A stretch of DNA of 29,709 bases from assembly GCF_947654165.1 (NCBI RefSeq), contig NZ_CANTKB010000038.1, forward strand, positions 1 to 29,709, written 5' to 3'. The position numbers and the translations under genes are program-made. The notes under the pieces are model-generated. The model made no database searches. It saw only the letters and a program-made list of their open reading frames with translations, and was not told the origin of the DNA. Position 1 is the stretch's first letter; each line of letters begins with the position of its first letter. The DNA is from an uncultured Blautia sp. (GTDB lineage: Bacteria > Bacillota > Clostridia > Lachnospirales > Lachnospiraceae). Shown here piece after piece: positions 1 to 7,294 of this stretch.

Positions 1-2
1 TG

Positions 3-131
3 CGTCCACTCTATGATGAATACGGCAATGTTTATATTGTTGTAGATATGGAGTTAAAGGGACTTATCAGAGAAGCACTTATCAAAATGATTTTAGGGTT
101 TGATATTGCCTTAGAAATCGAAGAAGAATAA
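3..131 (+). CDS. C-terminal end of an unidentified element gene (partial)
   Basis: An open frame enters from the window's left edge and ends at TAA 129-131. The 42 visible residues begin RPLYDEYGNVYIVVDMELKG and end with an acidic EIEEE tail. The fragment alternates a short beta-like segment (VYIVVDME) and an amphipathic helix (LIREALIKMILGF). A terminator-like hairpin follows it directly, so it is probably the last gene of an upstream element operon. I do not recognise the family. Its position before tnpW and the recombinase suggests an accessory protein of the mobile element. Confidence 0.6.
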   Translation, partial: RPLYDEYGNVYIVVDMELKGLIREALIKMILGFDIALEIEEE

Positions 132-132
132 C

Positions 133-194
133 AAGCAGTAACCGCAGAGCATGATTTGTTCAATCCCCTCTTTCCTGCTCTGCACCTGCTTTTA
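133..194 (+). terminator. Intrinsic terminator after the partial element gene
   Basis: Two stacked stems can form: AAGCAG (133-138) with CTGCTT (186-191), and inside it GCAGAGCA (144-151) with TGCTCTGC (176-183). The run ends in TTTT. It starts two bases after the stop codon at 129-131, which fits a rho-independent terminator, although the loop of 24 nt is long. Confidence 0.55.
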
Positions 195-239
195 CATGAA
201 AGCAACACGCTTTCGCCACAGCTCTTTGACAACTGAATA

Positions 240-468
240 AAGCAGACAGATACGTTTGTGAGATAGCGAGCCACGGGGACTGTACGCCACGACCTTTTCA
301 AAATAAAGCGAGCGACCCACGCAGTGATCCGAGAGCGACTGTTGGAAAAGTCGCTTTGCCACGACCTATGCTCACAGAATAATGATACGTCCGCATGGTG
401 CGGTTCTGCCCACAAGAATGGGAATAGTTGAGATACTAACGGAGCTTTCCAAAGCCGTCTGTCTGCTT
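240..468 (+). ncRNA. Candidate structured RNA inside the mobile element
   Basis: No plausible gene lies here on either strand, but many nested complementary segments do. AAGCAGACAGA (240-250) is a perfect 11-base match to the reverse complement of 458-468. Inside it TGTGAG (257-262) pairs with CTCACA (371-376). Local hairpins are AGCGACT/AGTCGCT (334-340 with 349-355), CCGCA/TGCGG (391-395 with 399-403) and CCCA/TGGG (409-412 with 419-422). This ordered nesting over 229 nt suggests a folded RNA or a structured DNA site such as an origin or attachment region. I cannot name a known family. The strand is assumed from the flanking genes. Confidence 0.45.
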
Positions 469-485
469 CTGTAACATTGTGAAAA

Positions 486-516
486 ATACGCATATTGGAT
501 AAGCCTATGTGCGTAT
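486..516 (+). promoter_or_regulatory. Hairpin in the tnpW leader
   Basis: ATACGCA (486-492) and TGCGTAT (510-516) form a perfect 7-bp stem about 36 bases before the tnpW start. No T run follows, so it is more likely an mRNA leader structure or a protein-binding inverted repeat than a terminator. Confidence 0.4.
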
Positions 517-552
517 GTTGAGAATAGATAGCTGACTAAGGGGGCTGATAAC

Positions 553-675
553 TTGGCTAAAAAAGAACCTGCACAATATATCGTAGAACGGGAATTTTTA
601 GGTAAATTTTCCGTAGAGGAATTGCTTATCCGTATCGTGAAATCTCATGTAAAAAAAGGACTATCAAGAGGGTAA
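553..675 (+). CDS. tnpW: TnpW-like small transposon protein
   Basis: This 40-residue gene starts with TTG at 553, preceded by a purine-rich AGGGGGC at a suitable distance, and ends with TAA at 673-675. The protein reads MAKKEPAQYIVEREFLGKFS and continues with VEELLIRIV and a basic tail. This layout (short basic start, VERxFLGK, then EELLxxIIxSH) is what I know as the TnpW family, encoded just before serine recombinases in Firmicutes conjugative elements. Its biochemical role is not known to me; a recombination accessory or regulator is an inference from position. It lies 79 bases upstream of the recombinase, which has its own promoter-like sequence. Confidence 0.7.
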   Translation: MAKKEPAQYIVEREFLGKFSVEELLIRIVKSHVKKGLSRG

Positions 676-690
676 AACCCTTGAAAACAA

Positions 691-719
691 TGGAAAGAAG
701 CCTTACTTTATGGTATAAT
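691..719 (+). promoter_or_regulatory. Promoter for the recombinase
   Basis: TGGAAA (691-696), a 17-base spacer and TATAAT (714-719) form a sigma-A-type promoter. A TGG directly before the -10 gives it an extended -10 character. It sits 35 bases before the recombinase ATG at 755. Confidence 0.6.
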
Positions 720-754
720 ATTATCATAGGTACGGCAGTTGAATAGGTGGAAAA

Positions 755-2383
755 ATGATTTATCAAAAAGGTTCAAACTTATTTAACGTGGCTATTTATA
801 TTAGATTATCACGAGAGGACGGAGATAAGGAAGAAAGCGATAGTGTAGGAAATCAGAGAAAACTTTTAACAGAATATGTGAACAAGCATGATAACTTTAT
901 CCTATATGATGTTTATATTGATGACGGTTTTACGGGAACGAATTTTAATAGACCAGATTTTCATAGAATGATTGCTGACATTGAAGATAACAAGGTAAAT
1001 TGTGTTGTTGTAAAAGACCTTTCCCGTTTCGGACGAGATTACATTGATACGGGGCGATATTTGGAAAGAATATTTCCAGAGCTTAATGTTCGTTTTATTT
1101 CTGTAACAGATAATATTGATAGTATGAAGCAGGCATACGATATGTTACTTCCTATTAAAAATATATTCAACGAACAGTATGCCAGAGATATTTCTAATAA
1201 AATTCAAGCGACAGTAAAATCAAAGCAGAAAGCAGGAGAATTTATCGGAGCTTTTACAAGTTATGGTTATAAGAAATCTCCTGCAAATAAGAATAAACTT
1301 GTGATTGATGAATATGCGTCCGAAGTTGTAAAAAGAGTATTTACTATGTATGCACAAGGAATAGGAAAACAAAGCATTGCCAAAATACTAAATGCAGAGG
1401 GTATCCTTTGTCCGTCGGAATATAAAAAGCTCAACGGCGAAAATTACAAAAATTGCAACCGTTTAGAGAAAACTTCTTATTGGACGTATTCCACGATTAA
1501 AGTGATGTTACAAAATGAGCTTTATATTGGAAATATGGTACAAGGAAAGAAACATCAACGTATGAGAAGCAAACAGCGTTCAGTTGAGAAAGAAAACTGG
1601 ATAAGGGTTGAAAATACACATGAACCGATTATAGACCGTCAACTGTGGGATAAGGTACAAAAACTGCTGACGAAAAAGCATAGGGATATTGATTTAGAAA
1701 CAAATAAAAATATCTTTGCAGGTTTTATTAAGTGTGGCGATTGTGGTCGGGCAATGATGAAAAATTTCTGGCGACGTGCTGACGGAAGTAAGTCCTATTC
1801 ATTCTATTGTGGAACTTACAAAAGAAGCGGAAAAGATTATTGCACTCCGCACACGCTCCCGTTTCAAGTATTGAATGATATTGTGCTGGGAGATTTAAAG
1901 CAGATTATCCGCAATGTAGAGAACTTGCAGGAACTTGTAAAATCACAATCTTTCACAGCAACAAAAATCAGAAAATCAACAGACATAGAACTGATAAAGT
2001 TAAAAGCAGAGCTTGAAAGAGTGAAGAAGTTGAAAAAGTCAATTTATGAAGATTACAAAGACGAACTGATTTCTAAAGAAGAATTTCTTTCTTATCGAGA
2101 GGACTATCAACAAAAAGAAACGCTTTACTCCAAACAAATTGAAACGCTGGAAGAAAAGAAAAAGGAAAGTGTAACAGAAGATGTTTTTGAAACACCGTGG
2201 TTAAGGCGGTTGTTGGAACTGAAAGACATTGAAGAATTAGACAGAGATATTATTGTGGAAATGATAGACCAGATAACAGTTTATGAAAACCGCAAACTTA
2301 AAATCTCATACAACTTCGGAAATGAACTGGAACATTTATTTTCAAGCGTTTACTGTGAGGACTTGGAGAAAAAGGCTATCTAA
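755..2383 (+). CDS. Large serine recombinase (TndX/TnpX type)
   Basis: This 542-residue site-specific recombinase would excise and integrate the element. The N-terminal resolvase domain holds YIRLSRED, with Ser19 as the expected nucleophile, and KDLSRFGRDYIDTGRYLE at about 87-104 with the conserved arginines. A recombinase domain spans about 160-300. A zinc ribbon follows, with Cys327, Cys330, Cys352 and Cys363. A long coiled coil lies at about 395-470 (LKAELERVKKLKKSIYEDY and onward), as is usual for this subfamily. Length and domain order match complete TndX/TnpX proteins, so it is probably intact. The start is the ATG after AGGTGG. As the terminal gene of the element it lies next to the inferred attachment junction. 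Confidence 0.95.
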   Translation: MIYQKGSNLFNVAIYIRLSREDGDKEESDSVGNQRKLLTEYVNKHDNFILYDVYIDDGFTGTNFNRPDFHRMIADIEDNKVNCVVVKDLSRFGRDYIDTGRYLERIFPELNVRFISVTDNIDSMKQAYDMLLPIKNIFNEQYARDISNKIQATVKSKQKAGEFIGAFTSYGYKKSPANKNKLVIDEYASEVVKRVFTMYAQGIGKQSIAKILNAEGILCPSEYKKLNGENYKNCNRLEKTSYWTYSTIKVMLQNELYIGNMVQGKKHQRMRSKQRSVEKENWIRVENTHEPIIDRQLWDKVQKLLTKKHRDIDLETNKNIFAGFIKCGDCGRAMMKNFWRRADGSKSYSFYCGTYKRSGKDYCTPHTLPFQVLNDIVLGDLKQIIRNVENLQELVKSQSFTATKIRKSTDIELIKLKAELERVKKLKKSIYEDYKDELISKEEFLSYREDYQQKETLYSKQIETLEEKKKESVTEDVFETPWLRRLLELKDIEELDRDIIVEMIDQITVYENRKLKISYNFGNELEHLFSSVYCEDLEKKAI

Positions 2384-2458
2384 TCTCAATACATTTCTAA
2401 CTCCCCATATATATTGGGGAATACATATCACAATTTGCGTAAACTACAATCAGCACAT
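2384..2458 (+). other. Element right end and junction with the interrupted amidase gene
   Basis: Between the recombinase stop (2381-2383) and the amidase-like HGG codons (2456 onward) lies an AT-rich spacer. It holds a small inverted repeat, TCCCCA (2402-2407) and TGGGGA (2415-2420) with a TATATAT loop. This spacer translates to residues unlike the hydrophobic strand that normally precedes GHGG in Amidase_3 enzymes, so it is probably element DNA. The frame stays open from the recombinase stop through the amidase. The precise crossover dinucleotide cannot be identified without the left end or an empty site. Confidence 0.6.
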
Positions 2459-3217
2459 GGGGGTGCCGACGCAGGTGCCTCCTATAAAGGTCGGCTTGAA
2501 AAAGATGACAATCTGAAACTTGCCCTGGCCGTAGGTGATATTTTATCCCAAAACGGAGTGGATGTAGAATACACAAGAACAACCGACATTTACCAGACTC
2601 CCTTTGAAAAAGCACAGCTTGCCAACGCCTCTGGTGCTGATTTTTTCATCTCATTTCATCGCAATTCCAGCCCTATGCCAAACCAGTACAATGGTGTAGA
2701 GGTACTGGTATATGATAAGTCCGGTGAAAAATTGGATATGGCCGAAAACATAAATGGTGCTTTAGGAGAACTTGGCTTCCGTGAAATTGGTGTCCAGGCA
2801 AGACCGGGACTGGTGGTACTTCGCAGGACCAAAATGCCTGCTCTCCTGATTGAAACCGGATTTCTCAACACCGATGCAGACAACCAGAAATTTGATGATG
2901 AATTTTCTGAAATCGCTCAGTCTATTGCTTCTGGTATTCTCGGTACCTTAAACGAAGAAACTCTTGAAAATGAGCCACCGGAGCATACTATGTATTACCG
3001 TGTCCAGACAGGCAGCTTTCGTGATCGTGCCAATGCCGATCATATGCTCTATGAACTTCTTGATCAGGGTTTTCCTGCATTTCTCCTCTATGAAGATGGC
3101 ATGTATAAAGTCCAGGTAGGTGCCTTCCGTGTTCTGGAGAATGCAGTAAAAATGGAGCAGAAGCTGCGGCGTGCCGGATACAGTACGTTCCTTACTGCAG
3201 CCCCACCTACCCTATAG
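2414..3217 (+). CDS. N-acetylmuramoyl-L-alanine amidase with SPOR domain, 5' end lost to the element
   Basis: The open frame (267 codons from a TTG at 2414) encodes an Amidase_3 zinc amidase that cleaves the lactyl-peptide bond in peptidoglycan. Metal and catalytic positions are present: His15 in HGGADAGA, Glu29 in RLEKDDN, His in ISFHRNSS and Glu in LLIETGFL. A SPOR domain follows at about 192-262 (YYRVQTGSF and YKVQVGAF repeats). Native proteins begin with a short hydrophobic strand before GHGG and, if secreted, a signal region. Here both are replaced by element sequence, with no good ribosome site before the TTG. The enzyme is therefore probably not made normally, although the frame has not decayed, which suggests a recent or reversible insertion. 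Confidence 0.8.
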   Translation: MGNTYHNLRKLQSAHGGADAGASYKGRLEKDDNLKLALAVGDILSQNGVDVEYTRTTDIYQTPFEKAQLANASGADFFISFHRNSSPMPNQYNGVEVLVYDKSGEKLDMAENINGALGELGFREIGVQARPGLVVLRRTKMPALLIETGFLNTDADNQKFDDEFSEIAQSIASGILGTLNEETLENEPPEHTMYYRVQTGSFRDRANADHMLYELLDQGFPAFLLYEDGMYKVQVGAFRVLENAVKMEQKLRRAGYSTFLTAAPPTL

Positions 3218-3248
3218 TAGGCTAAATCTCCCGTAATAAGTATTTTGA

Positions 3249-3509
3249 CCTACAAAAAAACAGTCCAAATCGGCTGGAAATGAAGAATCTCTTCTGGCGG
3301 CCTACAAAAAAACGACCTGGATAAGTTGGAAAATAGAAAGACAGCATTCCAACCTACCTTTGCCATAGGAAATGTAAGCCAGAATGAATCCTGTAAGAAA
3401 TCTAGCCTACTGAGGAAGAAAAAGTGTAGGTGGAAATAGACAGGAAAAAATTTTTAGCCTATCTGTGCTATGAAAAAATAGGCCAAACTAAAAAGATTGA
3501 AAAAATCAA
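3249..3509. repeat. Degenerate tandem repeat, about five units of 52 bp
   Basis: CCTAC or CCTAT recurs at 3249, 3301, 3353, 3406 and 3458, spacings of 52, 52, 53 and 52. The first two units share CCTACAAAAAAAC exactly. A second motif close to TGGAAATAGAA lies about 26 bases into units 1, 2 and 4, and in weaker form in unit 3. The rest of each unit has diverged. 52 is not a multiple of three and no plausible protein spans the array, so this is non-coding. It fills most of the 420-base gap between the amidase and the lipid kinase promoter. Confidence 0.6.
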
Positions 3510-3555
3510 AATACTCTGTCTCTCCGGCATGGAACTGTCCGAAAGAAACTTTTTC

Positions 3556-3584
3556 TTGTTCTCTCTGCCTGAAACTGCTACAAT
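3556..3584 (+). promoter_or_regulatory. Promoter for the lipid kinase operon
   Basis: TTGTTC (3556-3561) and TACAAT (3579-3584) are separated by exactly 17 bases, a good sigma-A-type match. It lies 55 to 88 bases before the two possible starts of the lipid kinase gene. Confidence 0.55.
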
Positions 3585-3671
3585 GAAAAAAAGGCTCATC
3601 ACAACAGGTAGCTTTCTGAGTGCCTGCTGTGGCGGCCCATGAAAATTAAGAAACTGGCAGGCAGATTGATT

Positions 3672-4595
3672 ATGTATTACTTTATTATAAATCCACTTTC
3701 CAGCTCCGGTCATGGATTAAATCTATGGCAGGAGGCAGCGGAAATATTAAATGAAAAAAATATCGAATACGAAGCTTTTTTTACAGAATATAAAGGGCAT
3801 GCTATGGAATTAGCAAAACAGATCGCCGCTCTTTCTCTTCCCTGTACCTTGGGAGTACTTGGAGGTGACGGCACACTAAACGAAGTCATCAACGGGCTTA
3901 TGCAGACTGATTTTTCACACATTACCCTTGGTTATATTCCAACAGGCTCTGGCAATGATTTTGCCAGAGGACTTGGTCTTCCTACAGATGTTTACTCCTG
4001 TATAAGCATGATTCTAAGTCCAAAAGAAATCATCAGTCTGGACATTGGACAGACCAGGACACCCGATTTTTCCAGATATTTTATTGTGAGCAGCGGTATC
4101 GGATATGATGCGGGAATCTGTGCCCAGGTTTCTGTCACACCACTGAAAAAAATTTTAAATAAGCTAAAACTAGGTAAACTGACCTATGTTTTTGTTGCCT
4201 TGAAACAATTGATCATTTTTAAACCCTGCCCAATTTCTATCCGTCTGGATCATAAAAAAACTTTACGTTTTCCAAAATTTTTCTTTCTTGCTGCCATGAA
4301 TATGAAATATGAAGGAGGCGGTGCGAAATTCTGTCCTGATGCAAAATACGACGATGAATTTCTGGACTTCTGTCTGGTGGGAGAATTGTCCAAGTTAAAA
4401 ATCCTCACTCTGTTTCCCACTGCCTTTATTGGGAAACATACTTTGTTTCGCGGAGTACATATCAAAAGATGCCGTCATATGGAAGTCATCACCCAAAAAC
4501 CTCTGCCTGTGCACTGTGACGGGGAAATACCAGGAACAGCCACACAGGTCACCTTTACTTTCGGAAAAGAAAAAATCAAAACAATCAAAAGATAG
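3672..4595 (+). CDS. YegS/BmrU-type diacylglycerol/lipid kinase
   Basis: This protein belongs to the diacylglycerol kinase catalytic family, which phosphorylates diacylglycerol or related lipids with ATP at the inner face of the membrane. It has the N-terminal strand YYFIINPLSSSGHG, the nucleotide loop GGDGTLNEV (75-83 counting from the upstream ATG at 3639) and PTGSGNDFARGLG (101-113). The C-terminal half is the beta-sandwich domain (CDGEIP motif near the end). I chose ATG 3672 because family members start directly before the FIINP strand; ATG 3639 would add 11 basic residues and is also possible. The next gene starts 16 bases downstream, so the two are cotranscribed. The lipid substrate is unknown. 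Confidence 0.9.
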   Translation: MYYFIINPLSSSGHGLNLWQEAAEILNEKNIEYEAFFTEYKGHAMELAKQIAALSLPCTLGVLGGDGTLNEVINGLMQTDFSHITLGYIPTGSGNDFARGLGLPTDVYSCISMILSPKEIISLDIGQTRTPDFSRYFIVSSGIGYDAGICAQVSVTPLKKILNKLKLGKLTYVFVALKQLIIFKPCPISIRLDHKKTLRFPKFFFLAAMNMKYEGGGAKFCPDAKYDDEFLDFCLVGELSKLKILTLFPTAFIGKHTLFRGVHIKRCRHMEVITQKPLPVHCDGEIPGTATQVTFTFGKEKIKTIKR

Positions 4596-4611
4596 AATGA
4601 GGTGAAACACT

Positions 4612-5451
4612 ATGAAACTGCTATGGATTACTGCTTTTATCCTGTTTTTTGTTTTCTGTCTCTATTTTTATTGCATTATGCCAAACCTCAGAAGAAAACA
4701 GGATGTACATACTTTTCTCCATTGTCTTTTTGCACATCGTGGGCTTTTTACCCCTGATCAGAGCATTCCGGAGAATTCCATGCCGGCTTTTGCAAGAGCT
4801 GTACAGAAAGGTTATGGAATTGAACTGGACATACAACTTACCAAAGACGAGCAGGTTGTAGTATTTCATGATCACACCCTCTCACGCATGTGCGGCATTG
4901 ATCTTCCTGTATGTGAAATGACATACCAGGAATTGCAGAATCTCTGTCTGGGCCATACACAAGAATGCATTCCTCTGTTTCAGGATGTTCTGAAACTGGT
5001 AAACGGTCAGGTGCCTCTTCTGGTGGAAATTAAACTTCCCTGCCTTAATACCCGTACCTGTGAGCTGGCAGACAGCCTTCTCCAGCATTACCATGGAAAT
5101 TATTGTATTGAATCTTTCAATCCTCTTGCCCTTCGCTGGTACAAAAAAAACAGAAAGCAAGTAGTACGGGGACAGCTCTCTGCAAACCTTACACGTCCTG
5201 TGGCTGAGGGCGGCTACTTTCTTTCTTTTCTTGTAAAATATCTGCTGTTGAATTTTATCGGAAGACCTGATTTTATCGCTTACTGCTATAAAGACAGACA
5301 TAATGTCAGTTTTTTACTGAACAAATGCCTGTATCATGCCCCTACTTTTGCCTGGACGGTACGTTCCGAAACTGCTTTTGAACAAAATCTTCCTGAATTT
5401 GATTCTATTATTTTTGACAGTTTTATCCCCGTCCATAAACATACTGTGTAA
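4612..5451 (+). CDS. Glycerophosphodiester phosphodiesterase family protein
   Basis: This 279-residue GDPD-family enzyme hydrolyses glycerophosphodiesters to sn-glycerol 3-phosphate and an alcohol. It begins with a membrane segment (residues about 4-23) that anchors it. The catalytic domain follows: AHRG (His42), PENS (Glu54), the metal pair in IELDIQL (Glu71, Asp73), FHDHTL (His86) and the VEIKL strand. GAGGTG lies just before the ATG. The neighbours are a lipid kinase (16 bases upstream) and a PAP2 phosphatase (downstream with its own promoter), which points to phospholipid or lipoteichoic-acid turnover. The product glycerol 3-phosphate is the substrate of the dehydrogenase encoded by the operon at 6278-13720. 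Which headgroup it prefers cannot be told. Confidence 0.9.
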   Translation: MKLLWITAFILFFVFCLYFYCIMPNLRRKQDVHTFLHCLFAHRGLFTPDQSIPENSMPAFARAVQKGYGIELDIQLTKDEQVVVFHDHTLSRMCGIDLPVCEMTYQELQNLCLGHTQECIPLFQDVLKLVNGQVPLLVEIKLPCLNTRTCELADSLLQHYHGNYCIESFNPLALRWYKKNRKQVVRGQLSANLTRPVAEGGYFLSFLVKYLLLNFIGRPDFIAYCYKDRHNVSFLLNKCLYHAPTFAWTVRSETAFEQNLPEFDSIIFDSFIPVHKHTV

Positions 5452-5475
5452 ATTCTAAAAGTACTATAAACTGCA

Positions 5476-5504
5476 TTGTGATAGCAAATTGACTGTGCTA
5501 TAAT
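5476..5504 (+). promoter_or_regulatory. Promoter for the PAP2 gene
   Basis: TTGTGA (5476-5481), a 17-base spacer and a perfect TATAAT (5499-5504) lie in the 104-base gap after the GDPD gene, 52 bases before the GTG start of the PAP2 protein. Confidence 0.65.
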
Positions 5505-5555
5505 AGCCAAGTAATAAAAATTCATTATTGAAAGACAGAAACGAGGGGTGTTACT

Positions 5556-6200
5556 GTGAAATTTCTGAAAAAATACAGCCACACTTGGATTATTCCGATT
5601 TACGGAGTTTTGTATATGTTGGCTTTCCGCTATATAGAACAGCGTAATGTGCGTCCCAATATTATTCATGTTGCACTGGATGACTATATTCCTTTTTGCG
5701 AATATTTTATCATCCCTTATCTTCTGTGGTTTTTCTATATTGCAGCCACAGTGATCTACTTCAGTTTTATCAATCAAAACAAAAAGGAATATTGGCAGTT
5801 GATCTGCACTCTGGGCATTGGAATGACTTTATTTATTATTATTTCCCTGATTTATCCCAATGGACAGAATCTTCGCCCAACCCTTACCGGCGACAGTATC
5901 TTTATCCAACTTGTGCGGAGCCTTTATATTGTAGATACACCTACAAACATTCTCCCAAGCATACATGTGTTTAACTCTGTTGCCTGTTGTATTGCCATTT
6001 TCCATCACAAAGAGTTTAAGAACCATAAACTCTTTCTGGCAGGTGTGTGGATCCTCACGGTTCTGATCATTCTTGCAACTGTATTTTTAAAACAACATAC
6101 TGTAATAGATGTCATTGCTGCATTTGCATTAAACATCGTATGTTATCAGTTTTTATACCGTTCCAAAACAATAACGGTCAAAGAACCTGTACGTGTTTGA
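5556..6200 (+). CDS. PAP2-family membrane phosphatase
   Basis: This 214-residue integral membrane protein has about six hydrophobic segments and the phosphatidic-acid phosphatase type 2 signature. NGQNLRPTL (102-110) resembles the first, phosphate-binding motif. PSIHVFNS holds Ser135-x-His137. KQHTVIDVI holds His181 and Asp185. Such enzymes dephosphorylate phosphatidate, phosphatidylglycerol phosphate, undecaprenyl pyrophosphate or inositol-phospholipids at the outer membrane face. The start is GTG at 5556, set by AGGGG CGAGGGG-type ribosome site at about 5543. Context with a lipid kinase and a GDPD suggests lipid headgroup turnover; undecaprenyl pyrophosphate recycling is an alternative. It ends just before a bidirectional terminator. 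Confidence 0.85.
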   Translation: MKFLKKYSHTWIIPIYGVLYMLAFRYIEQRNVRPNIIHVALDDYIPFCEYFIIPYLLWFFYIAATVIYFSFINQNKKEYWQLICTLGIGMTLFIIISLIYPNGQNLRPTLTGDSIFIQLVRSLYIVDTPTNILPSIHVFNSVACCIAIFHHKEFKNHKLFLAGVWILTVLIILATVFLKQHTVIDVIAAFALNIVCYQFLYRSKTITVKEPVRV

Positions 6201-6227
6201 GTCGTCTTGGTTCATTGAGAAAAAAGA

Positions 6228-6278
6228 GCTGTGACATATCAGAGGATGTTCTTTCTCTCTGATATGCCACAGCATTTT
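6228..6278. terminator. Bidirectional terminator between convergent operons
   Basis: GCTGTGACATATCAGAG (6228-6244) pairs, with one mismatch region, with CTCTGATATGCCACAGC (6257-6273). ATTTTT follows on the plus strand and the complement of GAAAAAAG (T run) on the minus strand. It separates the plus-strand PAP2 gene from the minus-strand glycosyltransferase gene and can end both transcripts. Confidence 0.85.
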
Positions 6279-7294
6279 TAATTAAATCCATATAGCTTTT
6301 GTACTACTTTATAAATCGCTACTGCCGTTTTTCTTCCGCTTCCTCCAGGCAGATTGACGCCTCTTCCGATAATTCCCATATACAGCTTTCGATAAATACG
6401 GATATCTGCGTTTTTTAAATATCTCCATAAATCTTTCTTTTTCTCCAGGTTTTCTTCTGTACCTGAACGGATCAACATGATAGAAGAAACACCCATGATA
6501 ATTTCCAGATAACGGAGCATGTAACGTTTAATATTTTTATCAATATTTTTGACTCCTGCAATGGTATCAATCATCATTCTATTTACCAAAAGCTGTTGGT
6601 CAATCCTTCGGATCATCACATCCTCATGAACGGATTGATCTTCTCTTCCAATAAAATAACGATAGAAATTTACATCCATGTAATACATAGTCTTTACATG
6701 TGGCAACGGCTGATATACAAAGAGATTATCCACATAAAATGTATGCTTCGGCAGTTCCAGTCCGCAATCTCTCAAAAGCCCGGTACGGTAGATCACAGAA
6801 TGCATAAGGATGTATTTTCCAATGGGCATTCTCCCCATTTCTTTCCAGGTAAACAACTGATCCACCGGCATATAATTCTTATACCGCATGACTTTTTTTC
6901 TCTTTGCTCCCTGTTTTTCATATACAAAATTGCTGATCATCATATCAAGAGTCTGAGGACCTCCTGTGATTTCACGAAGCTTTTCCAGAATTGCCAGATA
7001 TGCCTCTTTGTTTACCCAGTCATCACTGTCTACTACCTTAAAATACAATCCCGTTGCGTTTCGAATACCGGTATTTACAGCCTCACCATGACCTCCGTTT
7101 TCCTGGTGGATTGCTTTGATAATATGAGGATATTTCGCAGCATATTCATCTGCAATTGCTGCCGTATCGTCTTTTGAGCCGTCATCCACAATTAAGATTT
7201 CCACCAGATTTCCACCTTCTAAAAGGGAATCCACACAGTTTCTCATATAGTCCTGTGAATTATAACAGGGCACTGCTATTGACAATAATTTCAT
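6278..7294 (-). CDS. Glycosyltransferase family 2 protein
   Basis: A 338-residue GT-A fold glycosyltransferase. The N-terminus shows SIAVPCYNSQDYM, LIVDDGSKDDT (about 33-43) and the metal and sugar-nucleotide motif VVDSDDWVNK (about 87-96), all hallmarks of GT2. The C-terminal 120 residues are basic with two hydrophobic patches but no clear membrane helix. Donor and acceptor are unknown; a cell-surface glycan or glycolipid is the usual role. AGGAGG lies 9 bases before the ATG. The ATG follows the mutY stop TAG directly, so it is the last gene of the long minus-strand operon. Confidence 0.9.
   Translation of the reverse strand: MKLLSIAVPCYNSQDYMRNCVDSLLEGGNLVEILIVDDGSKDDTAAIADEYAAKYPHIIKAIHQENGGHGEAVNTGIRNATGLYFKVVDSDDWVNKEAYLAILEKLREITGGPQTLDMMISNFVYEKQGAKRKKVMRYKNYMPVDQLFTWKEMGRMPIGKYILMHSVIYRTGLLRDCGLELPKHTFYVDNLFVYQPLPHVKTMYYMDVNFYRYFIGREDQSVHEDVMIRRIDQQLLVNRMMIDTIAGVKNIDKNIKRYMLRYLEIIMGVSSIMLIRSGTEENLEKKKDLWRYLKNADIRIYRKLYMGIIGRGVNLPGGSGRKTAVAIYKVVQKLYGFN

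Larger units (their letters stand above)
1..2458. mobile_element. Right end of an integrative (conjugative or mobilisable) element
   Basis: The stretch carries a truncated upstream gene, a structured non-coding region, tnpW and a large serine recombinase. This is the usual terminal module of Tn4451/Tn1549-like Firmicutes elements. The recombinase is the last element gene. About 70 bases after its stop, sequence that is clearly amidase coding (from the HGG motif at 2456) begins without the expected preceding amidase residues. I infer that the boundary lies at or a few bases before 2456. The left end lies outside the window, so the element's size, transfer genes and cargo cannot be judged, and the exact crossover base was not determined. 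Confidence 0.75.

Noticed and set aside
32..493. 153-codon minus-strand open frame
   Set aside because: It runs antisense through the structured region and the partial element gene, has Ser/Cys-rich low-information composition, no ribosome site and no family resemblance.
2283..2516. Small plus-strand frame spanning the recombinase end and junction
   Set aside because: Out of frame with both the recombinase and the amidase; it is a shadow frame without a ribosome site.
3249..3509. CRISPR array
   Set aside because: Spacing is regular, but the units are not identical repeats separated by unique spacers; only short motifs are shared and no cas gene is present.
3430..3642. 70-codon frame before the lipid kinase gene
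   Set aside because: It begins inside the repeat array, ends across the kinase start, and the sequence resembles no protein; the promoter at 3556-3584 lies inside it.
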